From positions 1 to 9,405 of the forward strand of contig CAMYLL010000076.1 of the NCBI GenBank assembly GCA_947259235.1: a stretch of 9,405 nt of DNA, given 5' to 3'. Positions 5,768 to 9,405 of this stretch are shown here, piece after piece (position 1 is the first letter of the stretch; each line of letters opens with the position of its first letter). Position numbers and translations under genes: made by a program. The stretch comes from an uncultured Pseudodesulfovibrio sp. Lineage in GTDB: Bacteria; Desulfobacterota; Desulfovibrionia; Desulfovibrionales; Desulfovibrionaceae. Under the pieces are notes generated by a model, which was not told where the DNA came from, searched no databases, and saw only the letters and a list, made by a program, of their open reading frames with translations.

Positions 5768-7654
5768 TCAGGAAAAGACGATGTCCCGGACCCGTTCGTC
5801 CCAGTAGATGACCGAGGCCTCGGTCCGCTTGGTTATGGGAAATTTCTTGCTGCCGAAGTGGATGACGGCGCCCGGGTGGAGCAGGCGGTTGACCTTGATC
5901 TTGATCCCGGCCAGCTCCTCCTGCCGCGACAGGAGCACCTGGTTGATCTGCTCGGCCAGCGCCTTGCGCCGCTTGGCCAGCGCCATCCTGTGCTTGAGCA
6001 CTTCGGCCACGGCCGCGCGTTTTTCCGGCTTGGTCCGGGTCAGGATGATCTCGACCGGGTCGGTCCCCAGGGCGGAGTCTATCTTCTTGATCGCTTCCTT
6101 GACCTTGCGCCGTTCCATACGCAGGGGCTTGTCTTCCTCGTGATCGATGCGCACCGCGATGGTGGTGGCGACCCCGAGCTCGGAGCCGAGCTCGTTGATC
6201 TCGATGCCGCGGGCGGTGACGATGTAGCCGCCCTGGACATGGCCCTTGCCCCGGGTCCCGATGAGGCGGCCTTCCGAATGGATGTCTGAGTTGGTGATGT
6301 CGTTGGCGATGATCACGTCGCCCCTGGCGCGGATGCGGGCGTTGGCAGTAAAGGCGGCGGAGACGCTGCCCTCGGCCTGCACCAGCCCCCCGTCGGCCAT
6401 GAGAATGCCGCCGCTTACCTCGATGTTGCCGCCCGCCCGCACCGTGGCGCTCTCTATGGACCCGGCGACCACGATATGTTTGGGCGCGGACACGGAAAAA
6501 CCGGCCTGGATGGAGCCGAGGACCTTGATCGAGCCGTGCTCCACCGTGACGTTGCCCGAGCTGAGGTCCACGTTGCCGGGGACGATCAAACACTCGGTGA
6601 CCGCCAGGACGTTGTGCTCCATGGTCATGATGCCCTTGGCCTTGGACAGGAAGGTCGCCTTGTCCTCCAGCATCACGACGTTTTCGCCCAGGTGGACGTG
6701 CAGCTCCTTGCCCCCGCTGGCCGGGATGGTCTTGCCGTAGATGTCTATGCCGCCTTCGCCCGTGGTGGGCGGATGCAGCCGGGCGATGGTCTGGTTGGGC
6801 TCCACCATGGGATAGGCGCCCCGGTCGCGGAAGTTGAGCCGCCCGGATTCGTCCTCCGTGCCCGCCTCCTCCCGCGTGGAAACGAGGTGTTCGAGCCAGC
6901 CGTCGCGGCCCGGGATCGGATGCTTGCCAGCCACCAGCACCTGGTTGGGCAGGGGCAGGCCCTGCTCTTTGGCCCGCCCAAGCATGGCGTCGATGCGGTC
7001 AAGGTCGATGTCGATGATCACGCCGTGGTCGCGCAGCTCCTTTTCGATCCGGGCCGGGGTGATGGCCTGACCCCTGAAATCCTGGTGGTGGACAGTTCCC
7101 TTGATGGCGATGGCGTCTTCGGAAATGTGTGGGATGGGGTCGACGGTGATGGCCCCTTCCTTGAGTCGGGCCATGCCCCACACGCGTGAGGCATAGGAGT
7201 TGGTCAGGGGGTCGAGGTCCACGTTCTCGCCCAGGGTCACCGCGATGTCCGTGGGCTCGAAGTGCTCCTTGGTCGGGATGGTTCTTCTGTCGATGGTCTC
7301 GCCGGGCCGGGCCGTGACCGGGGGGCGCTTGCGGGCGAAGCGATCGCCGGGAAAGACGGGGAACTCCAGGTTGCCCAGGGCGACCAGGGACGCGTGCCGT
7401 GGCTCCTGGACCTCGACGCCGCGCACCAGGATGATGCGGCGCATTTCGTCGTCACGCTGAATGGCGTCGATGACCTGCTTGGCCGCCTGGATGTCGACGG
7501 GCAGGAGCACCCCGGCAGCGGCCACCTGGCGGCACAGCAGCTCCACGGACGGGCCTTCACCCCCTCCCTCGGGCGGGGTGTAACGGCTGACGCCGAGCTT
7601 CATGCCGTCTTCGGACATGGCGAAGCGGAACTGTGCGTCGCGTTTTTCCGCCAT
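5768..7654 (-). CDS. FapA family protein (DUF342)
   Basis: A 628-residue cytosolic protein with the layout of FapA/DUF342 proteins. After an N-terminal region (1-130) there is a FapA N-domain (about 135-320, with LNFRDRGAYPMVEPNQTIA at 273-291 and GEGGIDIYGKTIPA at 299-312). A glycine-rich parallel beta-helix follows (about 340-490, repeated VxGNVDLSSGNV, GSIKVLGSIQAG, AGSIESATVRAGGNIEVSGG and similar), then a charged coiled coil (about 508-592) and a short beta tail (593-628). Family members have been tied to polar flagellar assembly (Vibrio FapA) and to polymer-forming bactofilin-like structures; the exact role here is unknown. GAGGA at 7659-7663 precedes the ATG at 7654. It is near the top of the usual family length range. 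It is the largest gene of the minus-strand block. Confidence 0.9.
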   Translation of the reverse strand: MAEKRDAQFRFAMSEDGMKLGVSRYTPPEGGGEGPSVELLCRQVAAAGVLLPVDIQAAKQVIDAIQRDDEMRRIILVRGVEVQEPRHASLVALGNLEFPVFPGDRFARKRPPVTARPGETIDRRTIPTKEHFEPTDIAVTLGENVDLDPLTNSYASRVWGMARLKEGAITVDPIPHISEDAIAIKGTVHHQDFRGQAITPARIEKELRDHGVIIDIDLDRIDAMLGRAKEQGLPLPNQVLVAGKHPIPGRDGWLEHLVSTREEAGTEDESGRLNFRDRGAYPMVEPNQTIARLHPPTTGEGGIDIYGKTIPASGGKELHVHLGENVVMLEDKATFLSKAKGIMTMEHNVLAVTECLIVPGNVDLSSGNVTVEHGSIKVLGSIQAGFSVSAPKHIVVAGSIESATVRAGGNIEVSGGILMADGGLVQAEGSVSAAFTANARIRARGDVIIANDITNSDIHSEGRLIGTRGKGHVQGGYIVTARGIEINELGSELGVATTIAVRIDHEEDKPLRMERRKVKEAIKKIDSALGTDPVEIILTRTKPEKRAAVAEVLKHRMALAKRRKALAEQINQVLLSRQEELAGIKIKVNRLLHPGAVIHFGSKKFPITKRTEASVIYWDERVRDIVFS

Positions 7655-7830
7655 CAGGTCCTCACGGGGAATCCGATCTGATCATGGAGAGCCGTTCCAG
7701 GACCGTCGGCGCGGTGGGGGATGATGTTTGCATTGCTGGTCAATAGTGATCCTGTTTGTGCAAAGCCTCGGTGGACTGGGTGAATTTTCGTAACACAGGG
7801 GGCGAGTGCATGGCAACTTGGCGATTGCGC
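7655..7830. other. Gap between the BPL_N gene and fapA, no gene found
   Basis: These 176 bases separate two minus-strand genes. They are less GC-rich than the neighbours (a region near 7725-7800 is AT-richer), which fits a promoter area for fapA, but no convincing pair of -35 and -10 boxes was found; a TTGACC on the minus strand near 7736-7743 has no matching -10 box. No strong hairpin with a T tract was seen either. Confidence 0.4.
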
Positions 7831-9117
7831 TCAGGGCAGAGTTTTGCCGGGCCGGGAGAGCCGCCAGAAAAGTTCTTCGAGCATGGCCGCCAGATCGGCG
7901 TAGATGCCGCCAGGCTCCGGGGCCAGGCCGAAGAGGGCGCGGCGCTGCTCGCGCAGCCCCTGGGAGGATACCGCGTCCGGCGAGGAGTGAAACATGGTCA
8001 TGGCCAGACGCTCGGCCAGCAGGTAGCCGGACAGGCCGTTGACCAGCAGCTCCATGAGGGTCTTGAAGGTCGGTGTCTGGTCGCGCCAGAAGGCGAGGGT
8101 GGCGTCGTCAGGCTCATGGGCCATTGCCTCGCAGATGAGGGAATAGAGGGCGTTGATGCCCGCGCCGGGGATGCCGCGCCGCCAGCCGATGAGCCAGGGC
8201 GTGCGCCAGAAGAGGAGAAAGTGACTGGTCCCGGTGGCGATGACGCCCTCCATGGCGCGGCGTGCGGCCAGGAGCGCCGGGTCGTCCCAGACCACGGGGC
8301 GTGCGGCCAGGTCCCAGGCCGGGATCGGGCCGGTGGCAGCCTCGCGCACCAGCGGCTCCTCCGGCGTTCCGGCCAGCGCTTGGCCGAGCATGTGGGCCAG
8401 CCAGCGGTTGGCCTGGGGCGAGGCGGGGGTCTCCAGGTGGACGTAGCTCAGAATCGTGCGTCCCGCGCCAAAGGCGTTGGCCGTGACTGCGGGCGTGCCT
8501 TCCATGAAGCCCGGGTCCAGGTGGATGCCGTAGAGGTTCTCCCAGTCGGCCATGGTTCCCCTGGGCAGAGTGGAGAGGTTGAGGTCCGCCACCCAGAAGT
8601 CCGGCCCGGGCTTGCCGTAGCGGGCCAGCACCGTGACGGAGTCGTCCACCGGGTCGAACCGGCCCGGCCACCAGACCGGGAGCATGGCCGGGGCGTCGCA
8701 CATGTGGCCCGGAACCAGCGGGTCGTCCGGGTTCAGGACGGCCTGCACGTGGCCGGAGAGGAAATGGTGGAGGCGGTTCTTGTAGCCCTTGCGGGTCCAG
8801 GGGGAAAGGCCCAGGCCGTATGGCCCGGTCAGGGCCAGCCCGGCTCCGCCGCAAAAGCCCAGATAGGTTCCGCCGGAGTGGACGAACTCGCAGACCGCGT
8901 CCATGCCGGCCACGCCGAGGCGGTCTGCCTTGCCCTTGGCCCGGCCGCCGGGCACGAAGAGCAGCGCGGGCCGTTGCCCGTCCTTGCCTAAGAGCGCTCC
9001 TTGGGCTATCTCAGAGCCGCGCACGAGGCGGTAGGGGATGCCCCACGCGTCAAGGGCGCGCGCGGCCAGCAGTCCCCAAAAATGGGATTCGTCCCAATAT
9101 ATATGTATGCTTGACAT
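7831..9117 (-). CDS. BPL_N (biotin-protein-ligase N-terminal, amidotransferase-like) domain protein
   Basis: A 428-residue protein. The N-terminal half (1-about 235) looks like the class I glutamine-amidotransferase fold of the BPL_N family: an early IHIYWDESHFWG strand, LFVPGGRA (53-60) and a nucleophile elbow GGTYLGFCGGAGLAL (82-96) with Cys89. A matching SYVHLETP (224-231) gives a candidate His227 and Glu229, so a triad may be intact. Ligase activity is not implied, as the biotin ligase catalytic domain is absent. The C-terminal half (about 236-428) is helical and rich in Leu and Trp, and I do not recognise it. The start at 9117 is chosen because GAGGGAG lies six bases upstream; a longer start at 9198 would run through the hairpin side of the leader. 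Its natural substrate is unknown. Confidence 0.8.
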   Translation of the reverse strand: MSSIHIYWDESHFWGLLAARALDAWGIPYRLVRGSEIAQGALLGKDGQRPALLFVPGGRAKGKADRLGVAGMDAVCEFVHSGGTYLGFCGGAGLALTGPYGLGLSPWTRKGYKNRLHHFLSGHVQAVLNPDDPLVPGHMCDAPAMLPVWWPGRFDPVDDSVTVLARYGKPGPDFWVADLNLSTLPRGTMADWENLYGIHLDPGFMEGTPAVTANAFGAGRTILSYVHLETPASPQANRWLAHMLGQALAGTPEEPLVREAATGPIPAWDLAARPVVWDDPALLAARRAMEGVIATGTSHFLLFWRTPWLIGWRRGIPGAGINALYSLICEAMAHEPDDATLAFWRDQTPTFKTLMELLVNGLSGYLLAERLAMTMFHSSPDAVSSQGLREQRRALFGLAPEPGGIYADLAAMLEELFWRLSRPGKTLP

Positions 9118-9123
9118 AATCGG

Positions 9124-9130
9124 CTCCCTC
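9124..9130 (-). promoter_or_regulatory. Ribosome binding site of the BPL_N gene
   Basis: GAGGGAG on the minus strand, six bases before ATG 9117. It supports this start over the upstream in-frame ATG at 9198. Confidence 0.7.
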
Positions 9131-9136
9131 GACAAG

Positions 9137-9154
9137 GGTAGTGCGCACGCTACC
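9137..9154. other. Inverted repeat in the BPL_N gene leader, possible operator
   Basis: GGTAG (9137-9141) and CTACC (9150-9154) flank a self-complementary GTGCGCAC core (9141-9148). It lies about 20 bases before the start codon, where a repressor or a leader hairpin could act. The arms are short, so chance is possible. Confidence 0.3.
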
Positions 9155-9201
9155 AACGGCCACGCGCGACTGCAAGTGCCCAGTGAATATTTTTCCATAT
9201 C

Positions 9202-9233
9202 CGGGGGAAACTTTTGGCAAAAAGTTTCCCCCG
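9202..9233. terminator. Long perfect hairpin, probable terminator or dispersed intergenic element
   Basis: A 14-bp perfect stem (CGGGGGAAACTTTT at 9202-9215 with its reverse complement at 9220-9233) closed by a GGCA loop. The stem carries a GC-rich base and an AAACTTTT tip. It lies upstream of the BPL_N gene, so it would end transcription arriving from the right or act as an insulator. No T tract follows on either strand, which is against a plain Rho-independent terminator. Similar GGGGGAAAC...GTTTCCCCC hairpins occur between genes in Desulfovibrio genomes as far as I recall; that was not searched. Confidence 0.5.
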
Positions 9234-9237
9234 AATC

Positions 9238-9249
9238 CGCTTCGAAGCG
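9238..9249. repeat. 12-bp perfect palindrome beside the hairpin
   Basis: CGCTTCGAAGCG reads the same on both strands and begins four bases after the long hairpin. It may be part of the same intergenic element or a binding site. Confidence 0.4.
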
Positions 9250-9302
9250 TTCCGGGGCGGTGTCGCCGGGATGACTGGGCGGGGAGGAACCCCCTCGGGC
9301 CG

Positions 9303-9334
9303 TGCGTGAGCGCGCGCCGGGGAGCGCTCACGCA
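9303..9334. other. Second strong hairpin near the right edge
   Basis: TGCGTGAGCGC (9303-9313) pairs perfectly with GCGCTCACGCA (9324-9334) across a 10-nt GC-rich loop. Together with the hairpin at 9202-9233 it forms a structured intergenic stretch. From 9118 to the right edge (288 bases) I see no convincing gene: the open frames there run through both hairpins. No T tract follows, so the role is open. Confidence 0.45.
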
Positions 9335-9405
9335 AACATCGTACACGAGCAAGCAAGAACAACCTATCCACGCCGCCACTTCTGCCCGGGCCCCAACATC
9401 CCGCA

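Noticed and set aside
7756..8991. Plus-strand open frame of 411 codons opposite the BPL_N gene
   Set aside because: The translation is a Gly/Ala/Arg-rich shadow with no recognisable motif; the minus-strand frame has a family match and a ribosome binding site.
9050..9379. Minus-strand open frames at the right edge
   Set aside because: They read through both strong hairpins, lack ribosome binding sites and show no family resemblance.

Overview
The window is GC-rich and gene-dense. Its proteins suggest a deltaproteobacterial sulfate reducer of the Desulfovibrionales (Desulfovibrio or Pseudodesulfovibrio type). This is inferred from family content (a DUF4389 protein beside a cysteine-rich small-domain protein, a large FapA/DUF342 protein, a PilZ plus HD-GYP pair, a BPL_N protein) and from GC usage; no marker gene is present to prove it.

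Layout: two convergent blocks. The plus-strand block (about 1-4936) starts with a remnant of an acetolactate synthase large subunit gene that breaks off in mid-domain, with its accidental stop codon overlapping the next start. An Atg22/UMF1-type MFS transporter and an AMMECR1-domain protein follow, only zero bases apart. After a 213-bp gap with a plausible promoter comes a tight four-gene unit: a PilZ-domain c-di-GMP receptor of YcgR-like layout, a DUF3391/HD-GYP phosphodiesterase, and two small proteins I do not recognise (88 aa and cysteine-containing; 143 aa with one N-terminal membrane segment). Spacings of 16 nt, 7 nt and a 4-nt overlap argue for co-transcription.

The minus-strand block (4980-9117, read right to left) holds a BPL_N (glutamine-amidotransferase-like) protein, a 628-aa FapA-family polymer/beta-helix protein, a DUF4389 membrane protein and a cysteine-rich small-domain protein. 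The last two are separated by 2 nt. The right-hand 288 bases carry no convincing gene but contain two strong hairpins and a 12-bp palindrome.

How the genes may work together: the PilZ and HD-GYP genes together supply a c-di-GMP sensor and a c-di-GMP hydrolase. FapA-family proteins have been linked to flagellar assembly and surface polymers, so surface or motility control is a reasonable theme, but that is inference. No mobile element, CRISPR array, tRNA or rRNA was seen. The most notable points are the broken ilvB junction at the left edge, which may be a recombination scar or an assembly chimera, and the two uncharacterised small genes that travel with the c-di-GMP pair.
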